From NCBI GenBank assembly GCA_008508345.1, contig QNGE01001681.1, positions 64,691 through 128,690 of the forward strand: a stretch of 64,000 nt of DNA, written 5' to 3'. Below the pieces are notes generated by a model. The model searched no databases. It was not told where the DNA came from and worked only from the letters and a program-made list of their open reading frames with translations. Shown piece by piece: positions 14,801-26,229 of this stretch. Origin of the DNA: Paragonimus westermani. Lineage: Eukaryota; Platyhelminthes; Trematoda; Plagiorchiida; Troglotrematidae. Numbering within the stretch: position 1 is the stretch's first letter; the number at the start of each line of letters is the position of its first letter. The translations under genes were made by a program, and so were the position numbers.

Positions 14801-17800
14801 CGGGATTTGTGAACTTAATTTGCAGCATGTTCAAAAACAAAATTCCGTAGCGACGGGATAAACTGTTTTGCAAACTCTAATCATATCCTATCTCAGGTGA
14901 TAAATTAAGATGCTGACGTGTCATCCAACGCAAACATATTTTCAAGCATATTTTCAAGCCTGTACCTACGTGTACACACTTATGCACATAGGATCCGCAA
15001 CATATACGTTAACAAAAACGGTGAAAAACGAGCTTCTAAGTTATGAGACTCAAATAGAATTTCTACGAAGAATGTTGTTAGCATTGAGTCAGCTACTAGG
15101 GAGCAACTGCAATCGAAGCAAGCTGTAGTGCTTACCCACAAGACTCCCCATACAGCTGTTTACACAATGTGAAGCGTTTTCTTTCAATCAGGAAAGAACG
15201 TCTAAACAATCACCTTCAACCAAATAATTTTCACTCTGACTGCTCTGAACTGTGTTCATAGTTTGGGTTTAATGTCAGTGAAACTCAATGATGACTTCTC
15301 TGGCCACGTTCGATCCGACTGAGATATTCCAAACTCTCTTGCTTGGGAGTCAGAAGCTCATAAGTCATGGATTCCATACCTCTGTGTAAAACCGATCTTT
15401 TGTGAATTCTCAGTCTGTCTGTCAGTATGTTATAGATATTTAGTACGTTGGCGTGCTGTGTCAGTTTGTTTAAACGGAAACATTTTATTTACATTTGGTT
15501 CTCACCATCTACATCAATGAACACAACTAATCATTCTTTCTTATCTGGACGACATACAATCATAAAAACTTAGGCATATTGCGATATGCTTTCTGGTGCA
15601 GACTCAAATGTACACGCCTTATATATGGTGTTCTCAATCAACCGCGAACATCCTGGCATAGCCTACAGTCCTCTCAAGCGCCTATGACTTGTTTCACCAT
15701 CCGACATGCTTCGACATTCAAGCGTGTCTTGCGCACAACTCTTCCATCTTTGGGTAATCTATTAAGAGGACCAAAAGGAATTGCCTGAAAATAGAAAATA
15801 CTTGAATTCTACAGAAGTGACCTATATACAATAAGAAAACCCGTAGGATTAGCGGAATAGAGAGTAAAATGGCCATTCAGCGTGTAACAGCAGATGCCAA
15901 AAACCTTCCTAACTTGGCGGTATCTGAGGTTGTAGTTCGGTTATAATCAATAAGGAGTATTCGCAAATAGACGTCCCCGTGAATAGGAGATATATGTGGT
16001 TGCGGCAGGTAAGCACTGGAGAGTTGGGCAGTGTAGCATTTGTTCAGTTATTTTGGTTTCCATGGAACGACGAAACGGTAGGGCATGAGCGCTGCGCGGA
16101 GAGCCAATGGCAATCACTGAACCGACGCTGGGTCATCGTAACTGATGTAATCACATTTTTATTCTCAAAAAGCTTAGCAGGTTAGTCTCAGAGATGTTCG
16201 GGATCACTATAACAAACCGCGAAATCTGATCGAAACGATATTCTTCATGTATGTGACAAGCGGCCTCAACATTAAAACCTAGTTCTGTTCAATTCTTGTT
16301 AACTAGTGTGAAATATTACTATGGATTTTTGCCCACAGTGTATTGATCAAATATGTAACATCACAATTATTTCGGTCGGCTAATGTGAAACTTGAGCCTG
16401 ATGAGTCGTATTTCATGGTAAAGCGTTTGGGTTCCAACTGAACTGAACTTCTATGTGGACAGAACGGTTTCCTAAGTATTTTTGACTTTCAGTCACTAAC
16501 ATCACTTAGTTCATTGAGCCATGTTTGTTTATTTGAAAGAAAAACAGAAGAATGACACACGGTAGTTTTCAGTTCTTCAGTGAAGTAGAAAATTTTTAAA
16601 ATTCCTTATCTCTAGATATGAGGCAGTAGCACTCACAAACTACATCGAACAAACAATTCTGACTATCAAATGGGAGACATGATTATGAGCTGGTTTAGCA
16701 AGGTTTAGCTTTTAAATTATTATCCCTCAGTAATTTGAATAGTTGCAAAGTTTAGCAATGAGTTAAAATGTGACGATGTGAATGTTTGCGTTTTGTGGCT
16801 AATGAGGCAACACGTATACAGACCTTCAGTGTTCGGGCATTTCGGTGAAAATGAATGTGTATGGTGTTGACAAACTACACATCTACAAAGCACTCAGATC
16901 AATGCCAGAACCCAGTCTGGGCATTTTGTTTTCGTTAAAAAGCATAATTTATGGGTTTGTTAGGGAAGCCCACACTTCCGCTTAGTTTGTTGGAAGTTGA
17001 TTTTCAAAACGTTCTATGACACTTTGGAAGATTCACCAAACCTTCAAGAAAACACACTCCGTCGAATGGTATTGGTTTGATAAATCCAACAAATGTATAC
17101 TAATATCAATCCAAATGATCTTGTCGCTATCAGTCGTAGGAAGCGGACAGGTGTCTAGTGCTTGTCAGTAAACCACAAAACAAGATTTAGTTGACTGGCC
17201 GTTAAATTATATTCCTTCGTAAAGATATTTTGGCGAAACTAGACACAGCTATTACCTGGTGTGAATAATCCAATAACTCATGGCAAATAACTCCCACAAT
17301 ATGAACCTCCTCGTCTTATTGATGAACAGATTGATAGTAGCACAACCTTAAGAACAAGTTGTGGGAGTAATGCAACTTGCTCCTAACGCTGGGTTATTCT
17401 CGGTCTGTTTATCAACAACCTGTTAAACCCGATGCCCAAAATGTTTGAGTTCGTTCGTCACAAATTTGGTACAGACAACATACTAAACTTCTTACATACT
17501 CACCCACATCAGTTAATTGTACTCCACTTATATCTACACTTTCAATCATGTGCTCAATGCGATGTAACGAACAGAAGATATTTTAACTCATTTGTCTATA
17601 CGCCTTTCTAATAAACGGGGACGAGGTACCCCAGCCCAATTCAGCGTTAAGTGTAGGTGGTCATTTGGTTCAGTTTTGAGCGCTACACCTAAAATACGCA
17701 TTTCGCGGAGCAGAACTTTTTCCACACGTTTCGTCGTCATACTTGTTTGCAATTTGATAAAGTGCAACATGGATGGAACTGTCCATATTCTTTCAGTAAC

Positions 17801-17934
17801 TTTAGTCCAATGAATGCTTATGGCTTACATTGTCCTGTTCTGACGACAAAAGCTTACCTGCGTTTGGGAGGTAGACTGGCTTTCTGCTGAGTTTACATTG
17901 CGTAACTTTCCAGAACAGCAGAATTCAACCTTAC
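11837..17934. other. Unassigned; may hold the RPTP C-terminal exon
   Basis: No certain gene. The RPTP gene should continue into this stretch on the minus strand. One minus frame (12531-12782) contains a Ser/Thr-rich segment (ETSSESSSLSSHTTKSH) of the sort found in cytoplasmic tails, but nothing links it to the phosphatase. A plus-strand frame at 14576-14795 begins MSAAENNEKTDF in fair start context and has one hydrophobic stretch; its reality is unclear. Confidence 0.35.
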
Positions 17935-18005
17935 CAATTTCTGCAACAAAATATGTATTGAGCAATCCATAGCTCGTAAAATCATCTGACCGCTTATTTA
18001 ACAAC
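17935..18005 (-). CDS. RPTP exon: D2 helix after the P-loop
   Basis: A 71-bp exon, phase 2 to 1, with acceptor ggttacttacaag and donor ATTG/GTAAGG. It completes Glu from the previous exon and encodes LLNKRSDDFTSYGLLN followed by TYFVAEI. This matches the LLxxLxxDxxVDVYGLVxxLR helix pair that follows the P-loop in PTP domains; the YG-hydrophobic pair is the best landmark. It is the last piece I could place; the QTxxQYxFCY segment and the C-terminus should lie at lower coordinates and were not found. Confidence 0.52.
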
Positions 18006-19883
18006 CTTGTAAGTAACCCAACTGTCTCTTCTGCGGTCTTCAAGTGTACGCCCTTGATAGAAATTAGCTGACCGTCACATAACTCGGTCTCGTAAAAACC
18101 AAGCCGCTGATTTTCGTGGTGACAGTCGTGAAATATGGACTTCTACTAACTCAACTTTGTTTCTATCAACTCCGGTCTGCCAAGACGGATTAGTTCTAGC
18201 TGTTAGTCCGCTAACAATCTGAAGTCTAAACCGTTGTCCTACATTTTATCAGTTCTGTTTTGTTGCTCTGATGTTTCCACGAAATTATCCTAGTGGCTGC
18301 CTTTTGATACAGCTGATTTGAATATTTGCCGAAGCATTTGAACACCGATCAAGAAAAACACCGTATATTTTCAGGCTAGATCGTTTCTATTCTAACACAC
18401 AGGTTCTCACCTATAGGTTTAACGTTTTCATAAGCCGCATTCAAACAAATTGGCTCCAGTGTCATTTACAGAAAGCTCTTTATAGGGTTTGCAGCTCCTA
18501 ACAAGTATGTGCCGAGGTGACTTATGCAGACTCATATTCTCGGATATTATCTTCTTCGTGGATATTTGGTTTTCGGAAAAGTAGGCCTCAACTTATTCGC
18601 GCAATTCACGCATATCAAAATTATAAAATTTAGTCCACAGTGGGTATTTCGTGCTTGACGCTGTCACTTCAAAACAGAGCTTTTACTAAATACCTGCCAT
18701 TTTTGAAGCGCTCGTCACTCTTATTCATTCTACAAACATGAGCAACAATTTCCTTGTAATCAACCGTAGCTTTTCCATCTCGTTTCATTTTTCTGAGGCG
18801 GATTTTCGTTGTATATTCAGTGTACACATATGTAGACTGTACTCTAAACTATTTCAAGTCGACTCACCTCGCTGATGTATCAAAACATTTGTAGCGCGTT
18901 CTACAATTCATTCATGTGCATTGCGTCAACAAGAAGCAAGTCAGGCAATGTACCTAGCCGAATTATAAAAGTCTTCTGCGACTACCTAAACTTTCGGAAA
19001 AATGTCTAATCGGAGTTGATGTAGTGTTGTACACAAACTGGTTGTTCGCGATCCTTTCTTTAAGTGGATCATTAGTTTAAAATAAATAAGATCACATATT
19101 CTTAAATTTCTCGGTAGTTTACCGTAAAATTTCATTTCAGTCGTGTTATCCATCATGCTGCTTCAGTCTACAACGGCCTATCGCTTAATCATGATCGGGA
19201 TTTTCGAATTACACGTCTGAAATGGGTGTTTTAACACAAGAATTTCAGGGTTGAAATTACCATAAACAGTACTTTGACCCGTTTGCGGTGGTAATGAGAT
19301 GAAATGTTACATAACCACAATCGTCACAGGCAAGACACATACCGAATAAAAGAACGGTATATCAAAAATATACGGGATTTCAAAAACAATTCTTGCAAAC
19401 TTTTTTCTTGAATTGGTGCACTGTTATATCATGGAGACACATCGATGGCTCATATTTTACTGGGAAACTTGGATGGCCTGAGAAATATGTGTAACAGTTA
19501 GTATCGAATCCGGCCGGAACAGAATCACCTCCACTTTCCGCTACGTGAAGAACACTACTGACTATGCGGTAGCTCACTTGAGGTTCTGCTAGCTAGGGAA
19601 CCCACACAAAAACCCCTGGAACGGCTCATTATAACTTGGTAAAACCGACACGACTCTTCAGTAATGTGGACAAAATAGTACTATGGCAAGGCTAATAATC
19701 GGGCAGATATTACTCTACATCAGTAAGTGGCTACTGCTGTTTGTTTAAACATATAACTCAGGTAACTGTAAAGGCAGAGGCAATACCATCAACACTTATG
19801 TTTATGAGCTCATGCAGTCTGATGTGTATGAAGAGAACGGAATTTAAAATTAAAGATAAACACAGATCAGCGATTTTCTTTAC

Positions 19884-20072
19884 TCATTATGCTGTAGAGC
19901 GGCATAGACATCCCGCCCGGGCAAAAATGCCACAAACATGAACAGAGGAACGTATATCTTCTCCAAAGTAGTTAAATACACGATGACCTTGTGAATGTCA
20001 AAGACTGTGGCTGCAGTGCTGGCTTCCAGTCCAATGGAAGATGCCGTCAGTATTACCAGGAGTGATGGTTGA
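19884..20072 (-). CDS. RPTP exon: D2 pseudo-active site (WPD and Cys lost)
   Basis: A 189-bp exon, phase 2 to 2, with acceptor tttgttgattag and donor GA/GTAAAG. The peptide LLVILTASSIGLEAS aligns with FxFTSWPDxGVPxxT, placing A-S-S at W-P-D with the Gly kept. A helix follows (VFDIHKVIVYL), then YVPLFMFVAFLPGRDVYAAL, which aligns with PxLVHCSAGxGRxGxFxAL. At the P-loop the catalytic Cys position is Val, five residues separate it from Arg, and Gly-Arg is retained. Both general acid and nucleophile are gone, so D2 should not catalyse. An alternative alignment would put the P-loop on LLVILTASSIG, but the Cys-x5-Arg spacing favours FVAFLPGR. Confidence 0.52.
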
Positions 20073-20150
20073 CTAATCAACAAAGTCAGTCGGATAAACA
20101 AAGTGGGCACTTATCGCGAAGGAAATAGTTCTCTTTTAATTAACTGAAAC

Positions 20151-20207
20151 CTGTCTGACCATGTTCTCAAAACCTTCATTGATGCGAACAAAGTAATTCG
20201 TGTTACG
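20151..20207 (-). CDS. RPTP exon: D2, YxVR strand to VRQ
   Basis: A 57-bp exon of 19 codons, phase 0 to 0, between acceptor ttctaacgcag and donor CAG/GTTTCA. It encodes RNTNYFVRINEG and FENMVRQ, matching YTVRxFxxx...RxVxQF of PTP domains just ahead of the WPD loop. It joins the previous exon in phase. The following exon (19884-20072) begins in phase 2, so this junction does not close: either a border is misplaced or a very small exon is missing in the 78 bases between. Confidence 0.48.
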
Positions 20208-20560
20208 CTGCGTTAGAACACAATCCGCAGAAAAAATATCTATGCCATCTGTCTTGAAAAAGTTTGCGAAATGATACGCGGTGTTTGATTACCCATCTAC
20301 ATGGCTGTTATGTATGCTATGGACTAATTCTTGTACATCTTTCCAGGAGAAGAGTAGACGTATTTGAAGACAGTTCTGCATGGTGACGGTGTCCAGTAGC
20401 GAAAAGTACAGCGATTGCAGGTTGTGATGTTTTTCCAGTTAAGGACGACCTACCTGAATATAAGTTAATTGTACACAAAATTGTCCACAATCACAGTGAG
20501 TGCGAAATGAGTGACCTATAGTGAAGTCGAAAGAATCAGTCGCCTTGCAGGATTGTCAAC

Positions 20561-20675
20561 ACGACTGTTTTGTGTGGTTTCTTCCTCCACATATAGCCAT
20601 TGTTGTCTGGAAACCCATAGATAGGCTGACGATTGACACTTCAAGTATTTTGCTTGGCCAAGTTGTTCGCAAAAT
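20561..20675 (-). CDS. RPTP exon: D2 middle strands
   Basis: A 115-bp exon, phase 2 to 0. The acceptor tttcttcttgcaag has a clear pyrimidine tract; the donor CGT/GTTGAC is weak. It completes Gln from the previous exon and encodes FCEQLGQAKYLKCQ, SAYLWVSRQQ and WLYVEEETTQNSR. This resembles LxExGxxKCxxYWP followed by YGxIxVxxxS of PTP domains; the KC pair is kept and WP is lost. It follows the 22308-22470 exon in phase and precedes 20151-20207 in phase. The reading frame stays open past the donor to 20516, so the exon could be longer. Confidence 0.57.
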
Positions 20676-22307
20676 CTTGCAAGAAGAAATATTGTTCCTG
20701 AAATTAAGCAGACGCCCGAGAGGTTCTTAGAAATTTGAATCAATTTATTTATATAAATAAGTAAATTTTCGGACGTTAAATTGGTTTGTGGTCAGAGTCA
20801 GCATCATAAAAGGGGGTGTGTTTCTTCTGGTACAGTGATTAAATAATAGAAGCTGGTAGTCGAGCTAATGGCATTTTGAAGCACTTACCATTTTACGTTG
20901 TGTGAATACATATGGCTCTCGTGATACGACTGTTCGAAATCGGAATTCTGTATCACTCATTTTTCGTTCGTCGAACAGAATGACAGTGGTTTGATTCTGT
21001 GCCAAGTCTTAGATATCAAATCTGTGCCATCCTGTCATTCAGAGGCTGGACGGTATAATCAGTTGCTGAGGTGGCTCTTTTTACCACAGTTACTTGTAAT
21101 CCACAATCTGTGGACCTTACTGAAATTATTAGAGACAACTTGATGTAAATGTGACTAAGCGTGTTCAGCAGAATTTTCAGAGAGTCCATCTTCTTCAAAA
21201 GCCTATAGTTTCTTTAGCACCGCTATTTATTAATGAAATGACAATGAATTGTTCCAGTTAACAAACGCCAAACCCCAAAGACGTTTTCATAATTAGAGTA
21301 CGTTTGATATTCCTGAACACAGACTGATTGTTTTTCAAACTTCATTGACTAATAAAGAGCCGAAAATGGAAAAACTGGTCGAATCCTTATTGAAGCGGAA
21401 TGTCAGCAAAAGAAATTTACAAAACCAATGCCATCAGCTCTTACAGCATTCACGTGTAGCTTCTAGACAAGCTAACTTATGTGCAGTTTTAGCCACACCT
21501 ATCCCTGGAATCGCAAACAGTGCAGACTCTACGAGAGACATTCAAAATGTCAAAATGTTTTCACTATTAAACCAAAATCCATAAAACTAGCCAAAACGTG
21601 ACTCACTCGGGAACCCAACTGGAAAAATTGGTTCGGGAAAGCTTATTTTGTAAGTTTAGGCTACCACTTCTAGGTCACGGAGGTTTGGTGCATGTCTTCC
21701 AAATCATCACTACCGTTATAGTTTGCCCAATAGCAGATGCAAGAGAAGTCAATGAATGATGTTTTCAATTAACAGGAGCATTCTATGCGCTTACCAACCT
21801 TTCGCTAAATTTTCAAGGGTAATTTGCAAAACCATTAAGTAAAAGGCTGCGAGTTAAATTTCGATGAGAATAAACACTTATAAAGATCAGTTTTTGTTGT
21901 TGCGTTAAGTTTGTAATCTCCCGGGCTTTCTCTGATGGGTTGAACGACCTCTACTGTTCTCATTAATCGTTTTTAAAATGGCTTATATATTTTGTGTCGA
22001 AACGTTTGTATTGGTTGAGAATGCAAACCGATTAGGCTGTGTGATTGAACCGGGAGTAGATGCTGCCCAGTGTACGTTGAGCTGCATATCGTGGTTCGTG
22101 AACATGCAGGTGACATTTGATTTCTTTCGTAAACTGGGTAAGACTGAAACAACTCGGTGGCACTGAACTGCTAATGATTAAAGTGTGTTAGCCGAAACAA
22201 TGAGTAAATGTTTTAAATAGCCGTACTAGGGCTATTCTCTGCATACAGAATATGAACAAATATAAATATGGTACCCAATCTTATCTTAACATTCATTTTT
22301 TTCTAAC
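20676..22307. other. RPTP intron in D2; one unsupported plus-strand frame
   Basis: Intronic on the minus strand. A plus-strand frame at 21366-21584 starts MEKLVESLLKRN in good start context (gaaaATGG) and has a helical, charged composition. It is short and has no recognised family, so it is not called as a gene. Confidence 0.4.
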
Positions 22308-22470
22308 TGGCAAATGAACAAGATGTTCCGGTGGGCCACCACTCCAGAAAATTTCTCATACCATACAAGAGTTTGACCGCTTCCTGCGTGAATTAAAGTG
22401 CAACAATAGAAGCCCCCTTTAGCGTTGATTTTCGCCAACGGATTATCGATGAGACTAATTACATCAAATC
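22308..22470 (-). CDS. RPTP exon: degenerate D2, equivalent of the TQGP/DFWRM block
   Basis: A 163-bp exon, phase 1 to 2. The peptide runs FDVISLIDNP, GGFYCCTLIHAG, QTLVWYEKFSG, then NILFIC and a split Gln. It aligns by position with DYINASxID, FIxTQGP, NTxxDFWxMVW and VIVMLxxLE of D2 domains, but most signature residues are changed. It ends two bases into the codon after IC, which is the same place and phase where the D1 exon 32662-32852 ends after VMLN. That shared intron is good evidence that this is D2 and not chance. The acceptor (tatgaag) lacks a pyrimidine tract and the donor is CCA/GTTAGA, so borders may shift slightly. Confidence 0.62.
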
Positions 22471-22565
22471 CTTCATACATATTTCGCGTTATTTATGGCG
22501 GTAGTATAATTGTAGTTTTTATTAATGACAAGCTTTTCGATAAATTTAATAAGTTGGAGGAGACG

Positions 22566-22800
22566 CAACCGTGAAAATTCTGGACCTAGGATGGATTCAA
22601 ACCAGGGGCAGAAATAGCATGCCAAGCGGTGAGAATTACTGTACCATGTGGGCTACAAAGTCGCGCCGTGAGCTCAGAATTTACAGACTTGGACGCAGTC
22701 ACTCATTTGACGAGCTGTGCCATATAGAATTCACCAAATGTTGCATGATTTCTCAAACGGTTCACGCTGGAATCCGCGAGCATCATTGATTGGCATGGAA
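22566..22800 (-). mobile_element. SINE family 1, copy C (tRNA-derived, diverged)
   Basis: The minus strand carries a B-box-like GGTTTGAATCC at about 22590-22602. The 3' part (CACCAAATG ... TTCACGCTGGAA, about 22730-22775) is clearly shared with the copy at 63270-63540, and the head GTGAAAA with the following block resembles the copies at 50.5 and 63.3 kb. The A box is poorly preserved. All three copies lie in the same orientation. It sits within an RPTP intron. Confidence 0.6.
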
Positions 22801-23420
22801 CTGTTCTGAAGCAACTCCAAAAGAATGACTGATGGGGCAGTCAATTTGCCAAAGTGAACTGACAAATTTACGTTATGCGCGCTCCGGACAGAATTAAGGT
22901 GCACAGTGTGGCATTAAAGTTTTTGTGCGGAATTACGTTCACTTGATTTTTCGCATAGCTAACTCAAACACAATGTACTGTTATTTTCTATCAGTGTTTG
23001 AGTGACTGTTCAGAAGACTGTTTATTGTCAGTTTCATAATGAATTGGATTTTACAAAATTTGCGAAGCGGCAAAATCATTGAAATACATGGAATAAACTT
23101 TATTGTTGACCATCGTTTTGCAACGTCAAATTTCAACTACGATTGCCAAAACTCTTAGCTGTACCGTAGAATGTGGCCAATTCTGGGTGTCTTTCATTCG
23201 AATTCAACAGTTTCTTTATTCTTTTGGGTCATATAAGATCAGTCTGTCCCCAGTCTAGCATACTTAGCTGATATATTTTACACATGCTCCAAATCACCCG
23301 GAGTTGATAGAATTATTACTATCCAAAGAACCTGCTCCATTTTACTTGCTTCCTCTAACCTACTCATCTATGATAATGAAGTAGGCATCAGCAGAGATCC
23401 TCCCTAGCGATGGTATTTAC

Positions 23421-23452
23421 CCATGTATATTTTAAGAGTGGCAGATATACCT
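23421..23452 (-). CDS. RPTP D2 micro-exon, 32 nt
   Basis: A 32-nt segment with a very good acceptor (ctcttttacag) and donor TGG/GTAAAT. In phase 2 to 1 it encodes GISATLKIYM plus a split Gly, leading straight into FDVISLIDNP of the next exon. Together they align with SRVxLxxxxGxDYINASxID of a PTP domain. Size and position mirror the 32-nt D1 micro-exon. The phase matches the downstream exon at 22470; the upstream partner is unidentified. The phase-1 reading (VYLPLLKYTW) is also open but does not join the next exon. Confidence 0.55.
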
Positions 23453-23633
23453 CTGTAAAAGAGGAGTTCCTTGTACATTTTATTTCATGTGACCGGCCGG
23501 GAAATGTTTTACAGTTCGGCGTCAGGTCAGTAAGTCCTTGGCTGTCACGACTGCAATTATTATCCAACGAAACGACTAATGACACTGCAGACAAACTTGG
23601 TTATTCAATAACCTGTAAGATTTCTTCTCTTAC

Positions 23634-23664
23634 CTCATTCTACCAGTGATGCAGTGAGTAAGAT
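23634..23664 (-). CDS. Candidate 31-nt exon with in-frame stop after D1
   Basis: The segment lies 58 bases downstream of the D1 active-site exon in the gene's direction. It has a good acceptor (tccaattcag) and a good donor (GAG/GTAAGA). Read in phase 0, as the active-site exon requires, it gives ILLTASLVE and then TGA. The peptide loosely resembles the last D1 helix (xFxxxALLE), but the usual EQY before it is missing. It could be a real final exon of a D1-only form, a poison exon, or chance splice-site sequence. An alternative shorter donor (CTG/GTAGAA) would keep the frame open. Confidence 0.25.
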
Positions 23665-23722
23665 CTGAATTGGACGTATGTTAACAGCTTCGAGTAGTTT
23701 GCCTATTTGCTTCACAACTCAC

Positions 23723-23861
23723 TGGAGATTGAATCATTCCTGGTCGACATCGACGGAGTTGCAGGATAACGCCTGGAAGATCAATTATTTTGCCTTTCTT
23801 CTCTAGATGGCGTCGAAGAATATCAGCTGTTATAAACGTTCCGGACCGTCCGATTCCCGCT
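23723..23861 (-). CDS. RPTP exon: D1 active-site P-loop and Q-loop
   Basis: A 139-bp exon, phase 2 to 0, with acceptor ttcattccaag and donor CCA/GTGAGT. It encodes AGIGRSGTFITADILRRH, a helix, and LQLRRCRPGMIQSP. Joined to the previous exon the P-loop is HC-K-AGIGRSG: the Cys-x5-Arg core is intact. The Gln of MIQS corresponds to the Q-loop glutamine (Gln262 in PTP1B) that activates water. The catalytic triad Asp-Cys-Arg and the Q-loop Gln are therefore all there, and D1 is predicted to be active. The expected next piece (EQYxFxY helix) was not found with matching phase. Confidence 0.95.
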
Positions 23862-24138
23862 CTTGGAATGAAAAACATAAGGATTCTTTATTTTTTGTCT
23901 ATCGGGACCGTGATGAGAAGTTACCAACGAAGAGTTAGGAGTTACACGCAGTCTCAGAATATTTTCAATACAAACCGACTTATCCAAAAATAAATTTGCG
24001 TGGTATCAGACAAGGCCTTTCAATTTTAGCAGACTCGATAACTGTGTACGCTTGTTGCTTCTAGTAACATTCTTTACAGTCATCAGTGTAGATCTCTGAA
24101 TTAATGTGATATTTCGATAATGCTTTTTACCCACTCAC

Positions 24139-24299
24139 TTGCAGTGAACAAGTGTAGGACTTTCTTTGTTTGAAGCGGATTTTAATTCCTTATATTTGTT
24201 TAACATGACGCTGAACTCTTCCATGTTCGGCACACCTCGATCGGGCCAGTTAGCAAATGCCAACTGCCGAACGTGCTGTTTTCTTGTTCCACGACCATC
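24139..24299 (-). CDS. RPTP exon: D1 WPD loop up to the catalytic Cys
   Basis: A 161-bp exon, phase 0 to 2, with acceptor tttcttgcag and donor GCAA/GTGAGT. It encodes DGRGTRKQHVRQ, then LAFANWPDRGVPN, an amphipathic helix, and ESPTLVHC. These match RxVxQFxFxxWPDxGVP and PxLVHC of classical PTPs. The WPD general-acid Asp and the catalytic Cys are both present. The exon stops two bases into the codon after Cys; with the next exon that codon becomes AAA (Lys), where classical PTPs have Ser. No other GT in the vicinity gives an open frame, so Lys is the simplest reading. Confidence 0.94.
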
Positions 24300-26190
24300 C
24301 TGCAAGAAATCAGGTCAAAAATGTAAACTTATCCGCAACTTGGCTTTAGAACAATTAAGCAAAATTACTAACGCAGCAGGATAGATCCACTGAAGAAATC
24401 GTCGTAAGGATTCCAACCAATAAAGATTTGTTGGAGAGTAATAAACGAAACCCAGTCTCTCATCGTGACGGTTGAGATGACTCATTATTAGAAAAGCAAA
24501 ATCGCAGGAAGCCAACTATTCGCACAACTGAAAAATTCATGTAGTGAAATAAACATGTGGTTTGAGGTCAACTGGCAGAAAACAGTTGAGCTGAATTAAA
24601 GATAATTAAACGATTAGGAAGATGGTAATTTTGGGCCTCACATGCGTGAACTAGAAAAGTCAGTACAGTCCGCGACTACTTATCATACACTAATAAAATA
24701 CTCAGCACTTTTCCTAGGCCACCTTTGTGACTCTTTCTTAAAACAAGTTATGCCAGTTTTAATTGTATGGAATATGCCCAGGGGTGAAAATGAACAGGAT
24801 AGATAGCAATGTCTAAAAGATTATACCAGTCGCTGCTTAGATGATGACAGTTGTGAAGCTTTTTTACCAACCCTTTGAAAATGAAAACAGTTCTTTAGTT
24901 GATATAACACGTAGTATTTCGCTTACTAGTTGTACAGTGTCAGTTATAATTCCGCTTGGTTTCAGCTAGGTTTACTGCGATAAATACATGGGCCAGAGAC
25001 GATACTAAGTGAAGAAAATTCACGAAAGCCGAGGAGATCATCGTACTACCTTCGGAAAAATATCGATTCATGTGCACACTTAACGTGGCTTTCAATCCTG
25101 GGTCTTTCAAGTTATTATCGTCCACGCTGCTTAAATTGTATGTCATATAGAAAGTTATTAATTCTTAATGGTGAATCATCCTAGGAATTACGCGCGAAAA
25201 AGTGTCCTGACACCGATTATTTGCTGGTCAAGTAACTATCCTGAATTTCCCAATTATTCAGTTTCGCTACTCGCCAAATGGTGCTCCTGTATATTCGTCC
25301 ATCAACGAAATTAGTGAGAAGCCAGAATGACTGCAAACAGTTTGCAACACAGCTTCAATAACGGACGTCCAGTTTGATTTTGGTTCAAGTCAGCGCGTAA
25401 AACAATAGCTGAATTGTGCTCTAACCTGTGATGGGAGTTTTTCGAACGGGCCAAGACCTCGCGAAGGTTGTAAGCCTTTCTCTTTTAGTTGGTGGGATCT
25501 TGTTTAATACACAGTGTACGATACTCTCTAGCAGATCAGCTTCCTTTACCGTTTGAAAGTAAAACCAATGACTCTTCAATCAGTACCAAACTCCGTACGA
25601 TAGAAAGCACATTTTTAATCAATACCACAATCCGCATCAACAGTACATTTATAAATTCCAAATCATGTGCCTCATTTGGTTTGAGCCAAACCTCATCAGG
25701 TCTACACCTACTCCGTGCACGATAAAATACCGTTCGTCATATGCAGGTTGGGAATTCCTGTTTGTCCATTTTACTTGCAACTTCATCGAACCCGATTGGT
25801 ACAGTTTACGATCATTCATACGATCCGGCCAGTAGCACGCGCAGGTGGGCGTAACATCTTCCGTCAGTCTACAGTCGAAACAGCAATTCAGGCAGTTGCA
25901 TTAATATCACTTTAACTACGTCTGGTAATTGTTAAACGCATTATACCAGAATGGAGGGACCAGTGAATTAAAGATTTGTTTCAGTGCCTGGCTTGACGTT
26001 TAAAAGATACACATACACCACGATGACGATAACTTAAACTCATGGCTCTGGTATCATCTTTTATTTACAGCTTTTCAGTAGGTCGCAGCTTTAAAACGAC
26101 AGTAATCTGGACTAGCATGAAGCGATCCTGTCACCCACCATATTATTGGACTCATATTAAGCAAAATCGGACTATTCAACTGCACAATAA
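24300..26190. other. RPTP intron, no coding feature recognised
   Basis: Sequence between the WPD exon and the end of the Ty3/gypsy element. Short frames only on both strands. Confidence 0.5.
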
Positions 26191-26229
26191 CATTACACTT
26201 CGTGTATGAAACTCAGATAGGTAGCTAAA

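Noticed and set aside
17588..17770. Minus-strand frame just below the last D2 exon, as possible RPTP C-terminus
   Set aside because: No acceptor gives the required phase 1 without an immediate stop or a very poor pyrimidine tract, and there is no QYxF motif.
21366..21584. Small plus-strand gene MEKLVESLLKRN
   Set aside because: It has a good start context and plausible composition, but it is short, alone and without a family; insufficient to call.
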